In this document: in pieces, positions 10,059 to 18,926 of the stretch
Layout: each line of letters starts with the position of its first letter
How positions within the stretch are numbered: position 1 is the stretch's first letter
Assembly (NCBI GenBank): GCA_035630615.1
Contig: DASQKI010000071.1
Span: 9,402 to 73,401 of the forward strand
Direction: 5' to 3'
DNA from: DATFRX01 sp035630615
Lineage (GTDB): Bacteria > Actinomycetota > Actinomycetes > Propionibacteriales > Nocardioidaceae
DNA: 64,000 bases
Notes under the pieces: model-generated
Databases searched by the model: none
Told to the model about the DNA's origin: nothing
Seen by the model: the letters and a program-made list of their open reading frames with translations, nothing else
Position numbers and translations under genes: made by a program

Positions 10059-11719
10059 AGGGTCAGCGTACTGAGAAGCACGTCCTTCAGCTGCGCGGCT
10101 CCCACGTCGCGGTCAGTCAGATGCAACCGGACCACGGGTCGGTTGCGTTCGGCCAGCACCTTGGCGTCGCCAGACGCCTGCGCGGCGATGAAGCTGCCGA
10201 AGGTGAAGTCGCGATCGGGCACCGCAAGATCCTCGCGCGGCACCCCGGTGATCTGGAGGTAGACGCCGGTCGCCGGGCCGCCCTTGTGGTATTGCCCGGT
10301 CGAGTGGAGGAAGCGCGGAGCCCATCCGAAGGTGGTCGGCCGTCCGGTCCGCTCGGCAAGGGTGCGACGGGCGCCAGCCACCTCGGCGTCGGCGACCCGG
10401 TCGAGGTAGGCCATGATCGCGACGTAGCCGTGCTCGGGATCCAGCTCGGCGAGCAGCGCGTTGACCGCGGCAGCGACGGTGTGAACGTCTGGGCCCAACA
10501 GGCCGGCGGAGGCGTAAACCTCGACGGCTCCGTCGACCAGCGCCGGCACGCTCGACTCGCCGGCGCCGCCAAGCCGCTCGCGGGCCGCGGCCTTGGCGCT
10601 CTCGACGTCGGGCTGGTCGAAGGGGTTGATGCCGATGATCCTGCCGGCGACGGCCGTAGCGTACTCCCACAGCAACATCTGGGCGCCGAGTGGAGCGTTG
10701 ACGGTCGCGCCGTGCGCGGACGCGGCCCGGACGGTGTCGAAGACGAACCGCGGGCCGATCGTGACCAACATCTCGTCGGAGGTGCTCGGCACGAAGTTGG
10801 CGGCGTCGGTGTCTTCGACGACGACCGGGAGAATGCCGCGTCCCTGCTTGCCGGTCGACTCGGCGATCAGCTGCTCGGCCCAGTCGGCGAAACCGGAGAG
10901 TCCCGAGTCGGTGTCGGCGAGCACGACCTTGTCGACACCATGCAGCGCCGCCATGCCGAGCAGGCCGCCGAGCCGGAGGGCCGGATTGTCGGGGGAGTCG
11001 GCCGCGAGCGCCGGCGCGATGGCAGCCGCCTCGTCGAGCAGACCGCCGATGTCGGTGCCGGCAAGTCCGCTCGGGACCAGGCCGAAGGCCGTCAGCGCCG
11101 AGTAGCGGCCGCCGACGCTCGGGTCGGCGTTGACGACGCGGTAGCCGGCTTCGCGAGCCGCCTTGTCGAGAGGCGAGCCCGGGTCGGTGACGACCACGAT
11201 GCGTCCGGCCGGGTCGACGCCAGCGTCGCGGAGGGCCGCTTCGTACGCGCGCTTCTGGCTGTCGGTCTCGAGCGTGCTACCGGACTTGCTCGACACGACT
11301 ACAACGGTGCGGTCGAGCCGGTCGGAGATCGCGGCCCGCACGCTGTCGGGGCTGGACGAGTCCAGCACCGTCAGGTCGACGTCGGCCGTCTGGCAGATCA
11401 CCTCGGGGGCGAGCGACGATCCGCCCATGCCACACAACACGACGTGGTCGACGCCGTCGGCGGCCAGCTCCGCCCGGAGCGCGTCGATCTCGGCGACGAG
11501 GGGACGCGAAGCAGCGGCGAGGTCGACCCACGAGAGTCGGTTGGAGGCCTCGGGCTCGGCGTCGGGGCCCCACAGGGTCGGGTCCTGGGCGGCGATCCGG
11601 CTGGCTACCCGGTCGGCGACGAGGCGTTCGACGATCTCGGCGTACTCGGACTCCTCGGGGTAGCCGAAGAAGAGCTCGAAGGGGACGTCGTCAGACCGCG
11701 TGGTGTTCCATGCGGTCAT
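10055..11719 (-). CDS. pgi: Glucose-6-phosphate isomerase
   Basis: Interconverts glucose-6-phosphate and fructose-6-phosphate. The 554-aa protein has the phosphate-binding segment VVVVSSKSGSTLET, CGMGGSSLAPEVI upstream, and the late STGQYHKGGPATGVYLQI region. This is the divergent actinobacterial form, which in related genomes sits between tal and zwf. ATGA overlaps join it to both tal and zwf. Placing pgi inside the cluster lets fructose-6-phosphate from transaldolase and transketolase be recycled to glucose-6-phosphate. Confidence 0.95.
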   Translation of the reverse strand: MTAWNTTRSDDVPFELFFGYPEESEYAEIVERLVADRVASRIAAQDPTLWGPDAEPEASNRLSWVDLAAASRPLVAEIDALRAELAADGVDHVVLCGMGGSSLAPEVICQTADVDLTVLDSSSPDSVRAAISDRLDRTVVVVSSKSGSTLETDSQKRAYEAALRDAGVDPAGRIVVVTDPGSPLDKAAREAGYRVVNADPSVGGRYSALTAFGLVPSGLAGTDIGGLLDEAAAIAPALAADSPDNPALRLGGLLGMAALHGVDKVVLADTDSGLSGFADWAEQLIAESTGKQGRGILPVVVEDTDAANFVPSTSDEMLVTIGPRFVFDTVRAASAHGATVNAPLGAQMLLWEYATAVAGRIIGINPFDQPDVESAKAAARERLGGAGESSVPALVDGAVEVYASAGLLGPDVHTVAAAVNALLAELDPEHGYVAIMAYLDRVADAEVAGARRTLAERTGRPTTFGWAPRFLHSTGQYHKGGPATGVYLQITGVPREDLAVPDRDFTFGSFIAAQASGDAKVLAERNRPVVRLHLTDRDVGAAQLKDVLLSTLTL

Positions 11720-12828
11720 CCGCGGGCCGCCTTGTCGAGGGCGTCGGAGACGGTCGCCAGCACGTCATCCCACGATGCCTCGAACTTGTCGACACCCTCT
11801 TCCTCGAGCACCGCGACGACGTCGGCATAGGAGACGCCGAGGGCTTCGAGGCCCTCGATGACCCGATGCGCATCGTCGTAGTAGCCGCGTACGGTGTCGC
11901 CCGCGACCGTGCCGTGGTCGGCGAACGCGTCGATCGTCGGCTCGGGCATCGTGTTGACGATGCCGGCCGTGATGAGCTCGTCGACGTAGAGCGTGTCGGG
12001 GTAGGCCTTGTCCTTCGTGCCGGTGGAGGCCCACAGCGGCCGCTGCGGCTGGGCGCCCGACGCGGCGAGACTCCGCCACCGGTCCGAGGCGAATGCCTGC
12101 TCGTACGCCTCGAACGCCAGCCTCGCGTTGGCCACGGCGGCCTTGCCGCGCAGCTCGCGGGCGTCCGGCGACCCGATCTTGTCGAGCCGCTTGTCGACCT
12201 CGGTGTCGACCCGGCTGACGAAGAACGACGCCACGCTGGCCAGACGGCTGAGGTCGTGACCGTTGTCGCGGGCCCGCTCCATGCCGGCGAAGAACGCGTC
12301 CATGACGGCGCGGTAGCGCTCGATCGAGAAGATCAGCGTGACGTTGACGCTGATGCCGGTGGCGAGCGTCGCGGTGATCGCCGGAAGACCCTCGACGGAG
12401 GCCGGGATCTTGATGAAGAGGTTGTCGCGGTCGACGATGCGCCACAGCTCCTTGGCCTCGTCGATGGTCTCAGCCGTCTTGCGCGCGAGGCGCGGGTCGA
12501 CCTCGATCGAGACGCGTCCGTCGACGCCCTCGGTACGGTCGTAGGCCGGGCGCAAGACGTCGCAGGCGTTGCGTACGTCGTCGGTCGTCATCGTGCGGAC
12601 AGCCTCGTCGGTCGACGCGCCGGCCTTGGCCAGCTCGGCGACCTGACCCGCGTATTCGTCGGCGTCGGACAGCGCCTTGGCAAAGATCGTGGGATTCGAC
12701 GTCACGCCCTTGAGGAAGCGATCGCTCACCATCCGCTGCAGGCTGCCGCTGGTGAGGCGCTCCCGCGACAGGTCGTCGAGCCAGATCGCGACACCTGCAT
12801 GGGTCAGCTCGCGGAGTCGGTCGGTCAT
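11716..12828 (-). CDS. tal: Transaldolase
   Basis: Non-oxidative pentose-phosphate enzyme. It is 370 aa, the size of the actinobacterial long type. Landmarks are GVTSNPTIFAKAL near the N-terminus, DNLFIKIPASVEGLPAI with the Schiff-base Lys region, ISVNVTLIFSIERY, and the WASTGTKDKAYPDTLYVDEL block. It lies 69 nt after tkt and overlaps pgi by 4 nt. The 69-nt gap is the largest in the operon; I see no clear terminator in it. Confidence 0.96.
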   Translation of the reverse strand: MTDRLRELTHAGVAIWLDDLSRERLTSGSLQRMVSDRFLKGVTSNPTIFAKALSDADEYAGQVAELAKAGASTDEAVRTMTTDDVRNACDVLRPAYDRTEGVDGRVSIEVDPRLARKTAETIDEAKELWRIVDRDNLFIKIPASVEGLPAITATLATGISVNVTLIFSIERYRAVMDAFFAGMERARDNGHDLSRLASVASFFVSRVDTEVDKRLDKIGSPDARELRGKAAVANARLAFEAYEQAFASDRWRSLAASGAQPQRPLWASTGTKDKAYPDTLYVDELITAGIVNTMPEPTIDAFADHGTVAGDTVRGYYDDAHRVIEGLEALGVSYADVVAVLEEEGVDKFEASWDDVLATVSDALDKAARG

Positions 12829-12897
12829 GGTGGGTCGTCTCCCCTCGTATCGGCACCGGCACTCGCCGCTGCCAGGCTAGCGCTGCCACCACGACGT

Positions 12898-15021
12898 TTA
12901 GCTGGTGGCAGCAGTAACTGATTCCTTGGCCGCGGCGACGACGGCGTCGGCGGTGATTCCGAACTCCTGGTACAACCGCGCCCAGTCGGCCGACGCCCCG
13001 AAGTGCTCGAGCGACACGCATCGCCCCGCGTCGCCGACCAGGTCGTGCCAGCTCTGCGCGACGCCCGCCTCGACGCTGACGCGGGCCCGAACGCCCGGTG
13101 GCAGGACAAGATCGCGATAGGCCTGCGACTGCGCGTCGAACCACTCGCGGCACGGCATCGACACGACCCGGGCGCCGATGCCCTCGGCGGCCAGCTGCTC
13201 TCGGGCCTGCACGGCGAGCTGTACCTCGGACCCGGTCGCGATCAGGATCACGTCGGGCCGCGGATGCTCGGAGTCGATCAGCACGTAGCCACCGTTGGCG
13301 GCGCCGTCGGCCGAGGCGAACCCGTCGGCGTCCCGGGGGAACGTCGGCACGTTTTGTCGGGTCAACACGAGCCCGGCCGGCCGATCGGTGTGCGACAGGA
13401 TCGTCCGCCAGGCGACGACGGTCTCGTTGGCGTCGCTGGGCCGCACCACGTCGAGGCCCGGGATCGCCCGCAGCGCCGACAGGTGCTCGACCGGCTGATG
13501 GGTCGGGCCGTCCTCGCCCAGGCCGATCGAGTCGTGGGTCCACACGTACGTCACCGGCAGGCCCATCACCGCCGCGAGGCGCACCGCCGGCCGCATGTAG
13601 TCGCTGAACACGAGGAAGGTGCCGCCGTACGGTCGGGTGCCGCTGTGCAGCGCGATGCCGTTGAGGATCGACCCCATCGCGTGCTCGCGAACGCCGAAGT
13701 GCAGGACACGGCCGTACCAATCACCCTCGAACATCTTGCTGGCATGCTCGGGCGGCAGGAACGACGGCTCTCCCTTCGGCGTGGTGTTGTTGGAGCCGGC
13801 CAGGTCGGCCGAGCCGCCCCACAGCTGCGGGAGGCCCGGCGCGATCGCGGACAGGATCTCGCCGGACGCCTTGCGGGTCGCGACGCCCTTCTCGTCGGCT
13901 TCGAACGACGGCAGGTCGTCCTCCCAACCGTCCGGCAGCCGACGCTCGAGCAGGTGGTCGTAGATCGCGTTGCGATCGCCGGCCGACTCGACCCACGTGT
14001 CGAACTCCCGCTGCCAGGCGTTGTGGTCGGCCTTGCCGCGCTGCATGACGGCCCGGGTGTGCTTCAGCACGGCCTCGTCGACCGCGAACTGTCGCTTCGG
14101 ATCGAAGCCGAGGATCTTCTTGGTCGAGGCGACCTCGTCGGCGCCGAGGGCCGATCCGTGCGCGGCGCCGGTGTTTTGGGCGTTGGGAGCCGGCCAGGCG
14201 ATGATCGTGCGCAAGACGACGATGCTCGGCCGGTCGACGACCGCCTTCGCCTCGGCGTAGGCGTCGTAGAGCGCCTCGACGTCTTCCTCGTAGGCCTGGC
14301 CGCCGTTGGTCCAGTCGACGACCTGGACGTGCCAGCCGTACCCCTCGTAGCGCTTCGCGACGTCTTCGCTGAACGCCACCGAGGTGTCGTCCTCGATCGA
14401 GATCCGGTTGTCGTCGTAGAGCAAGAACAGGTTGCCGAGCTTCTGCAGTCCCGCGAGCGACGAGGCCTCGCCGGACACGCCTTCCTCGAGGTCACCGTCG
14501 CTGGCGATGGCGTAGACGTCGTGGTCGAAGACGCCGTCGCCGAGGGGGGCGTTGGGTTCGAGCAGGCCGTGTCGGCGCCGGGCGGCCATCGCCATGCCGA
14601 CGGCGTTGCCGACACCCTGTCCCAGCGGCCCGGTAGTGGTCTCGATGCCGGGCGTCAGGCCGTGCTCGGGATGACCCGGTGTCCGGCTGCCCCACGTGCG
14701 CAGCGCCTGGAGGTCGCTGAGTTCGAGGCCGTAGCCGGCGAGGAAGAGCTGGATGTATTGCGTGAGGCTCGAGTGTCCGGCCGACAGCACGAAGCGATCG
14801 CGGGCCGGCCAGTTGGGGTCGCCCGGATCGTGCCGCATCAGCTTCTGGTAGATGAGGTACGCCGCAGGCGCGAGACTCATCGCGGTGCCGGGGTGGCCGT
14901 TGCCGACCTTCTGAACGGCATCCATCGCGAGTGTGCGTACGGTGTCGACCGCGCGCTGATCCCAGTCGGTCCACTCGAACGGCGCGTACTCGTGGCGAGA
15001 CGTAGTGGCGGAGTGTGTCAC
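12898..15021 (-). CDS. tkt: Transketolase
   Basis: Thiamine-diphosphate enzyme of the non-oxidative pentose-phosphate pathway. It is about 707 aa. The VGNGHPGTAMSLAPAAYL segment, the GPLGQGVGNAVGMAMAARR motif, the ThDP motif beginning ASDGDLEEGVSGEASS and the later THDSIGLGEDGPTHQPVEHL segment are all present. The start is uncertain: the frame remains open beyond ctaB on the other strand, and I chose GTG at 15021 because conserved sequence (FEWTDWDQRAVDTVR) begins soon after. A GTG 33 nt upstream is the alternative. First gene of the pentose-phosphate operon, divergent from ctaB. Confidence 0.94.
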   Translation of the reverse strand: MTHSATTSRHEYAPFEWTDWDQRAVDTVRTLAMDAVQKVGNGHPGTAMSLAPAAYLIYQKLMRHDPGDPNWPARDRFVLSAGHSSLTQYIQLFLAGYGLELSDLQALRTWGSRTPGHPEHGLTPGIETTTGPLGQGVGNAVGMAMAARRRHGLLEPNAPLGDGVFDHDVYAIASDGDLEEGVSGEASSLAGLQKLGNLFLLYDDNRISIEDDTSVAFSEDVAKRYEGYGWHVQVVDWTNGGQAYEEDVEALYDAYAEAKAVVDRPSIVVLRTIIAWPAPNAQNTGAAHGSALGADEVASTKKILGFDPKRQFAVDEAVLKHTRAVMQRGKADHNAWQREFDTWVESAGDRNAIYDHLLERRLPDGWEDDLPSFEADEKGVATRKASGEILSAIAPGLPQLWGGSADLAGSNNTTPKGEPSFLPPEHASKMFEGDWYGRVLHFGVREHAMGSILNGIALHSGTRPYGGTFLVFSDYMRPAVRLAAVMGLPVTYVWTHDSIGLGEDGPTHQPVEHLSALRAIPGLDVVRPSDANETVVAWRTILSHTDRPAGLVLTRQNVPTFPRDADGFASADGAANGGYVLIDSEHPRPDVILIATGSEVQLAVQAREQLAAEGIGARVVSMPCREWFDAQSQAYRDLVLPPGVRARVSVEAGVAQSWHDLVGDAGRCVSLEHFGASADWARLYQEFGITADAVVAAAKESVTAATS

Positions 15022-15105
15022 GAGTCCCGAGCGTACTAGTGCCTGCTCCACGACCCTGTGTAGTAGAAACCGGGTCCCCGTGACGATGCCGACCATGCCG
15101 CCGCA

Positions 15106-15111
15106 TAGACT
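15106..15111 (+). promoter_or_regulatory. Candidate -10 hexamer for a leaderless ctaB transcript
   Basis: TAGACT ends 7 nt before the GTG of ctaB, so a transcript starting at the normal distance would begin at or next to the start codon. No ribosome-binding site is visible before the GTG, which fits leaderless initiation, common in actinobacteria. The -35 region is weak. Confidence 0.45.
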
Positions 15112-15117
15112 CTGCGC

Positions 15118-16122
15118 GTGCAGATGCCGGCCGTCGATCCCGCTCCGGCGGTGACGAATCGGGTCGCTGAGCCAGCCGAGCGCGCGACAGTCGCGAGCCG
15201 GACCGTGGCTGAGGAGCGACCGAGCGTGGCGCCGACCCGTTGGGTCGACGTCGTCAGCGCCTACGTAGCGCTCACCAAGCCCCGAATCATCGAGCTGTTG
15301 CTGCTGACGACGGTGCCGGTGATGTTCCTCGCGAGTGCCGGCGTGCCCGAGCTGTGGTTGGTCGCCGCGACCGTGATCGGCGGCACCCTCTCGGCCGGCA
15401 GCGCCAATGCTCTCAACTGTGTCCTCGACGCCGATATCGACGAGCGGATGCGCCGCACGCGACGGAGGCCGCTGCCGAGACACGTCGTGTCGGAGCGGGG
15501 CGCCTTCGTGTTCGGGCTGGTGCTCGGTGCGGTCTCGACGATGTGGCTGGGCCTGCTCGTCAACTGGCTGTCGGCCGGCCTGGCGCTGGCTGCGAACGTC
15601 TTCTACGTCGTCGGCTACACGATGCTGCTGAAGCGGCGTACCTCGCAAAACATCGTGTGGGGCGGCGCCGCCGGCTGCTTCCCGGCGCTGATCGGATGGA
15701 CCGCTGTGACCGGCGACCTGGCCTGGGCGCCGGTCGTGCTGTTCGGCGTCGTGTTCTTCTGGACGCCGCCGCACTTCTGGTCGCTCGCGATCCGCTATCG
15801 CGACGACTACGCGGCCGCCGAGGTCCCGATGCTCCCCGCCGTCGCGAGCCTGCGCTCAGTCGCGGTGCGGATCGTCGCCTACGCGTACGTCATGGTCGCG
15901 GCCTCATTGGTGCTGTGGCCGGTGGCCGACATGGGCTGGCTCTATCTTGCTACCGCGATCGGCTTGGGCGCTGCCTTCGTCGTCGAGTCGCACCTGCTGC
16001 TGCGGCGGGCCCGGTCGACCGACGAGGTCGCGCGGGTGGCGCCGATGCGGCTCTTCCACGGCTCCAACGCCTATCTGGCGTTGCTCTTCGTCGCCGTCGC
16101 GCTCGACACCCTCATCCGCTGA
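15118..16122 (+). CDS. ctaB: Heme O synthase (protoheme IX farnesyltransferase)
   Basis: UbiA-family membrane prenyltransferase that adds a farnesyl group to heme b for cytochrome oxidase. It is 334 aa with about nine membrane helices. The first aspartate-rich motif is NCVLDADIDERMRRTRRRPL and the second region is SLAIRYRDDYAAAEVPML. It has an N-terminal extension of about 40 residues before TRWVDVVSAYVALTKPR. An ATG two codons in is an alternative start. Its 3' end overlaps the convergent ctaA by 11 nt, and the two act in sequence (heme b to heme O to heme A). Confidence 0.95.
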   Translation: MQMPAVDPAPAVTNRVAEPAERATVASRTVAEERPSVAPTRWVDVVSAYVALTKPRIIELLLLTTVPVMFLASAGVPELWLVAATVIGGTLSAGSANALNCVLDADIDERMRRTRRRPLPRHVVSERGAFVFGLVLGAVSTMWLGLLVNWLSAGLALAANVFYVVGYTMLLKRRTSQNIVWGGAAGCFPALIGWTAVTGDLAWAPVVLFGVVFFWTPPHFWSLAIRYRDDYAAAEVPMLPAVASLRSVAVRIVAYAYVMVAASLVLWPVADMGWLYLATAIGLGAAFVVESHLLLRRARSTDEVARVAPMRLFHGSNAYLALLFVAVALDTLIR

Positions 16123-17104
16123 TCTGCCCGTCCGTGAGTTTCGACCCGCTCGTCCGTGAGTTTTCGCCGGTCGATCCGTGAGTTATGGCCTGACGCTCGC
16201 GGGTGCGCAGCAGGGTCCAGGTGGCCGCTGCCACGATCGCCGATGCACCGAGCAGATGCAGCGCGACGAGCGCGATCGGCAGGTCGGTCGCATACTGGAC
16301 GGCGCCCACGAGTCCCTGGGCTAGCTCGATCGCGAGCAACCAGCGGACGGCATGCTGCAGCGCCCGAGGGGCATCGACGGCCCACATCGCGAAGACGCAG
16401 CCGACCGTGAGCCCGAGCAGGAGAAACACGGCGTCGGTGTGCAGTTGGCTCATCGCCGCCGGGTCGAGGCCGTTGCGCGGCGCGTCCTCGTCGCCGGCGT
16501 GTGGACCGCTGCCGGTGACGACCGTGCCGAGGTAGACGACGACCCAAACCGCGGCGTACGTCGCGATCGCCAGCGCGATCGCGGGCCGAGGCACGGTCGG
16601 CAGCGCGGGCCCGTCGGACTCGTCGACCCGGCGTACGAGCAGCACCGAGAGGCTGATCAGGCCCATCGACACGAGCAGGTGGCCGGCGACGATCCACGGA
16701 TTGAGGTCGGTCAGCACCGTCAGCCCGCCGATCAGCGCCTGCGCGGGGATGCCGAGGCCGAGTACGAGCGCGATCCGCCACAGCGTCGGCCGAGAGTTTC
16801 GGAGTCGCCACATGACGACGAAGGTCGCGATCGCGATGGCCGACAGCCCGAACGTCAGGAGCCGGTTGCCGAACTCGATGACACCGTGGATGTCGACCTC
16901 GCCGTGCGGCACGAATGACCCGCGGCCGCCGCCGGAGCCTTCGGTGCACTCGGGCCAGGTCGGACAGCCCAGGCCAGAACCGGTGAGCCGGACCGCGCCG
17001 CCGGTGAGCACGATCGTGACGTTGGCCGCGAGGGTGAGGTAAGCGAGCCGACGCGCGGTCGGCTGCGTCGGATGCCACAGAGCGTCGAGCGGGGCGAGTG
17101 TCAC
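16112..17104 (-). CDS. ctaA: Heme A synthase
   Basis: COX15/CtaA-type membrane monooxygenase that converts heme O to heme A. It is 330 aa with about eight membrane helices. The first half carries TGSGLGCPTWPECTEG with the paired Cys, and EFGNRLLTF with a heme-ligand context (HGVIEFGNR). The second half carries QLHTDAVFLLLGL and VALHLLGAS. The last 25 residues, from about ITHGSTGENS on, are encoded by short tandem DNA repeats and look non-homologous, as if the original stop had been lost. It lies just upstream of the ABC permease on the same strand. Confidence 0.93.
   Translation of the reverse strand: MTLAPLDALWHPTQPTARRLAYLTLAANVTIVLTGGAVRLTGSGLGCPTWPECTEGSGGGRGSFVPHGEVDIHGVIEFGNRLLTFGLSAIAIATFVVMWRLRNSRPTLWRIALVLGLGIPAQALIGGLTVLTDLNPWIVAGHLLVSMGLISLSVLLVRRVDESDGPALPTVPRPAIALAIATYAAVWVVVYLGTVVTGSGPHAGDEDAPRNGLDPAAMSQLHTDAVFLLLGLTVGCVFAMWAVDAPRALQHAVRWLLAIELAQGLVGAVQYATDLPIALVALHLLGASAIVAAATWTLLRTRERQAITHGSTGENSRTSGSKLTDGQISG
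16131..16184. repeat. Three tandem 22-bp repeats with core TCCGTGAGTT
   Basis: The 10-mer TCCGTGAGTT occurs at 16131, 16153 and 16175, exactly 22 bp apart, with partly conserved spacers. The array lies where ctaB and ctaA converge and is read through by the ctaA 3' end. It resembles short intergenic repeats seen in some actinobacteria. It might act in transcription end formation, but this is not shown. Confidence 0.8.
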
Positions 17105-17105
17105 G

Positions 17106-17876
17106 TCACTCCCATCGGAAGGTTCGGCTCGTCAGCGCGGCGCCGGCCGCCGCCCAGCAGGTCAACACAAGGACGGCAAGCCACGACAACCCCTCACCGG
17201 TGAGTGCCTCGCGCAGCCCTTCGGCCAGCGCCCCGGACGGCAGCAGCTCGATGACGGGTTGGAGCGCGTCGGGATAGCGGTCAAGCGGCACGATGACGCC
17301 GCCGGCGGCGAGGAGCAGCAGGTACACCAGGTTGGCCGCCGCGAGCGTGGCCTCGGCCCGCAAGGTGCCCGCCATTGCGAGGGCGAGCGATCCGAACGCC
17401 GCGGTGCCGAGGAGGATGAGCAGGGTTGCCGCTACCACGGCCATCGCACCGCCGGAGGGCTGCCAGCCGAGCGCCGCCGCCGTGACCGACAGCAGCCCGA
17501 TCTGCAGGGCCTCGACGAGGAGGACGGCACCGGTCTTGCCGGCGAGGAGACCGGCGCGGGGCAGCGGCGAGACGCCGAGCCGCTTGAGTACGCCGTAACG
17601 CCGCTCGAATCCGGTCGCGATCGCGAGCGACGTAAAGGCACTGGACAGTACCGCGAGTGCCAAGACACCGGGGGTGAGCAGGTCGACCTGCCGGCCGGCG
17701 CCGAGATCGACGAGCTCACCCGACTCCAGACCACCGACCAGGACCAACAGCGGGATGACGAGGGCGATGAGCAGCTGCTCTCCGTTGCGCAGCAGCAACC
17801 GGGTCTCCATGAGCGCCTGGGCCCGGATCATGCGAGGCAGGGGAGCGGCGCCGGGGGCCGGGGCATACGTACTCAT
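17106..17876 (-). CDS. ABC-2 type exporter permease
   Basis: 256 aa with about six membrane helices and the ABC-2 layout: a cytosolic N-terminus (RAQALMETRLLLRN), then helices starting at LLIALVIPLLVLVGG. The region FERRYGVLKRLGVSPLPR is the usual coupling segment in this family. The ATG at 17876 overlaps the ATPase stop (ATGA). Substrate unknown. The pair next to ctaA and, in related genomes, near sufR, is a conserved actinobacterial neighbourhood. Confidence 0.9.
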   Translation of the reverse strand: MSTYAPAPGAAPLPRMIRAQALMETRLLLRNGEQLLIALVIPLLVLVGGLESGELVDLGAGRQVDLLTPGVLALAVLSSAFTSLAIATGFERRYGVLKRLGVSPLPRAGLLAGKTGAVLLVEALQIGLLSVTAAALGWQPSGGAMAVVAATLLILLGTAAFGSLALAMAGTLRAEATLAAANLVYLLLLAAGGVIVPLDRYPDALQPVIELLPSGALAEGLREALTGEGLSWLAVLVLTCWAAAGAALTSRTFRWE

Positions 17877-18796
17877 GAGCGCAGTTCCCGACCGGTCAGG
17901 TCCAAGAAGACGTCCTCGAGTGTGCGGCGCTCGACGGCCAGGAACTCGATCATCACGCCCTGCTGCTCGGCCCAGGTGGTGAGCTGGGTGAGCGTGCCGG
18001 GACCGACCGCCCCGCGCAAGATGTACGACCCGGGCGCGGTCTCCTCGACGAGGCACCGGCCCGGCAGTGTCGTCGTGAGCGCGGCTAGATCGAGGCCGGC
18101 GACGGCATGGAATCGCAGCGTGTTTTCGGCGCCGCGGGAGGTGAGCTGTTCCGGTGAGCCGGATGCCACGAGTCGACCTCGGTCGAGGACGTTGACCTGG
18201 TCGGCCAGCCGCTCGGCCTCGTCCATGTAGTGCGTCGTGAGCACGACCGTGACGCCATCGGCGCGCAACTCCTGGATCAGCGCCCAGGCGCCGTGTCGAG
18301 CCTGCGGGTCGAGCCCGGCCGTCGGCTCGTCGAGGAACACCAGTTCGGGTCGGCCGACGACGGCCATCGCGAGCCCGAGCCGCTGCTGCTGGCCACCGGA
18401 CAGCCGGCGGTAGGGCGTACGACCACAAGCGTCCAGGCCGAGCCGATCCATCAACATGTCGACATCGAGGGGGTGGGCGTGCAGGGCGGCGATATGGCGG
18501 AGCATCTCGTCCGCGCGTACGCCGGACCACGCCCCACCGTTTTGCAGCATGACACCGACCCGGGGTCGTAGCCGCGCCGAGTCGCGGACGGGGTCGAGGC
18601 CGAGCACCCGGACGGTCCCGGCATCGGGTCGTCGGAATCCCTCGCACGTCTCGATCGTCGTGGTCTTGCCCGCGCCGTTGGGGCCGAGGACTGCGGTGAT
18701 GGTGCCCGCGGCGATGTCGAGTGACAAGCCATCAACCGCGACGACGTCGCCGTACGACATGACGAGGCCGTCGACGACGACGGCTGGGGGAGACAC
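17873..18796 (-). CDS. ABC exporter ATP-binding protein
   Basis: 307 aa. Walker A is GPNGAGKTT, the signature is LSGGQQQRLGLAMA, Walker B is ELVFLDEPTAGLD, and the H-loop is TTHYMDEA. A C-terminal extension of about 90 residues resembles that of drug and lipid exporter ATPases. The start is GTG. It is coupled to the permease by a 4-nt overlap. In related genomes the next gene upstream would be expected to be in the suf region, but here the accessory block intervenes. Confidence 0.92.
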   Translation of the reverse strand: MSPPAVVVDGLVMSYGDVVAVDGLSLDIAAGTITAVLGPNGAGKTTTIETCEGFRRPDAGTVRVLGLDPVRDSARLRPRVGVMLQNGGAWSGVRADEMLRHIAALHAHPLDVDMLMDRLGLDACGRTPYRRLSGGQQQRLGLAMAVVGRPELVFLDEPTAGLDPQARHGAWALIQELRADGVTVVLTTHYMDEAERLADQVNVLDRGRLVASGSPEQLTSRGAENTLRFHAVAGLDLAALTTTLPGRCLVEETAPGSYILRGAVGPGTLTQLTTWAEQQGVMIEFLAVERRTLEDVFLDLTGRELRS

Positions 18797-18850
18797 TCCC
18801 TGAGTGTAGAAGTTCCGGCTGGCCCGGTGGCGCGCGAGGGTGCCGTCCGG

Positions 18851-18879
18851 CGAAGGACGACTGAAGCCGGACTGAAGCC
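18851..18879 (+). promoter_or_regulatory. 11-bp phased repeat operator, copy 1
   Basis: CGAAGGA at 18851, TGAAGCC at 18862 and TGAAGCC at 18873, each 11 bp apart. A TATCCT at 18894 could be the -10. The last repeat starts 54 nt before the gene at 18927. Phasing of one helical turn is the geometry bound by AfsR/SARP and PhoP-like winged-helix activators. Compare 20181 and 20922. Confidence 0.65.
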
Positions 18880-18926
18880 GCCTGGTGATGCCGTATCCTC
18901 ACACGCTGTTGGAAATGGAGACCGTT

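Noticed and set aside
15022..15774. N-terminal extension of the transketolase frame across ctaB
   Set aside because: The open frame is antisense to ctaB and shows no homology; transketolase sequence starts close to 15021.
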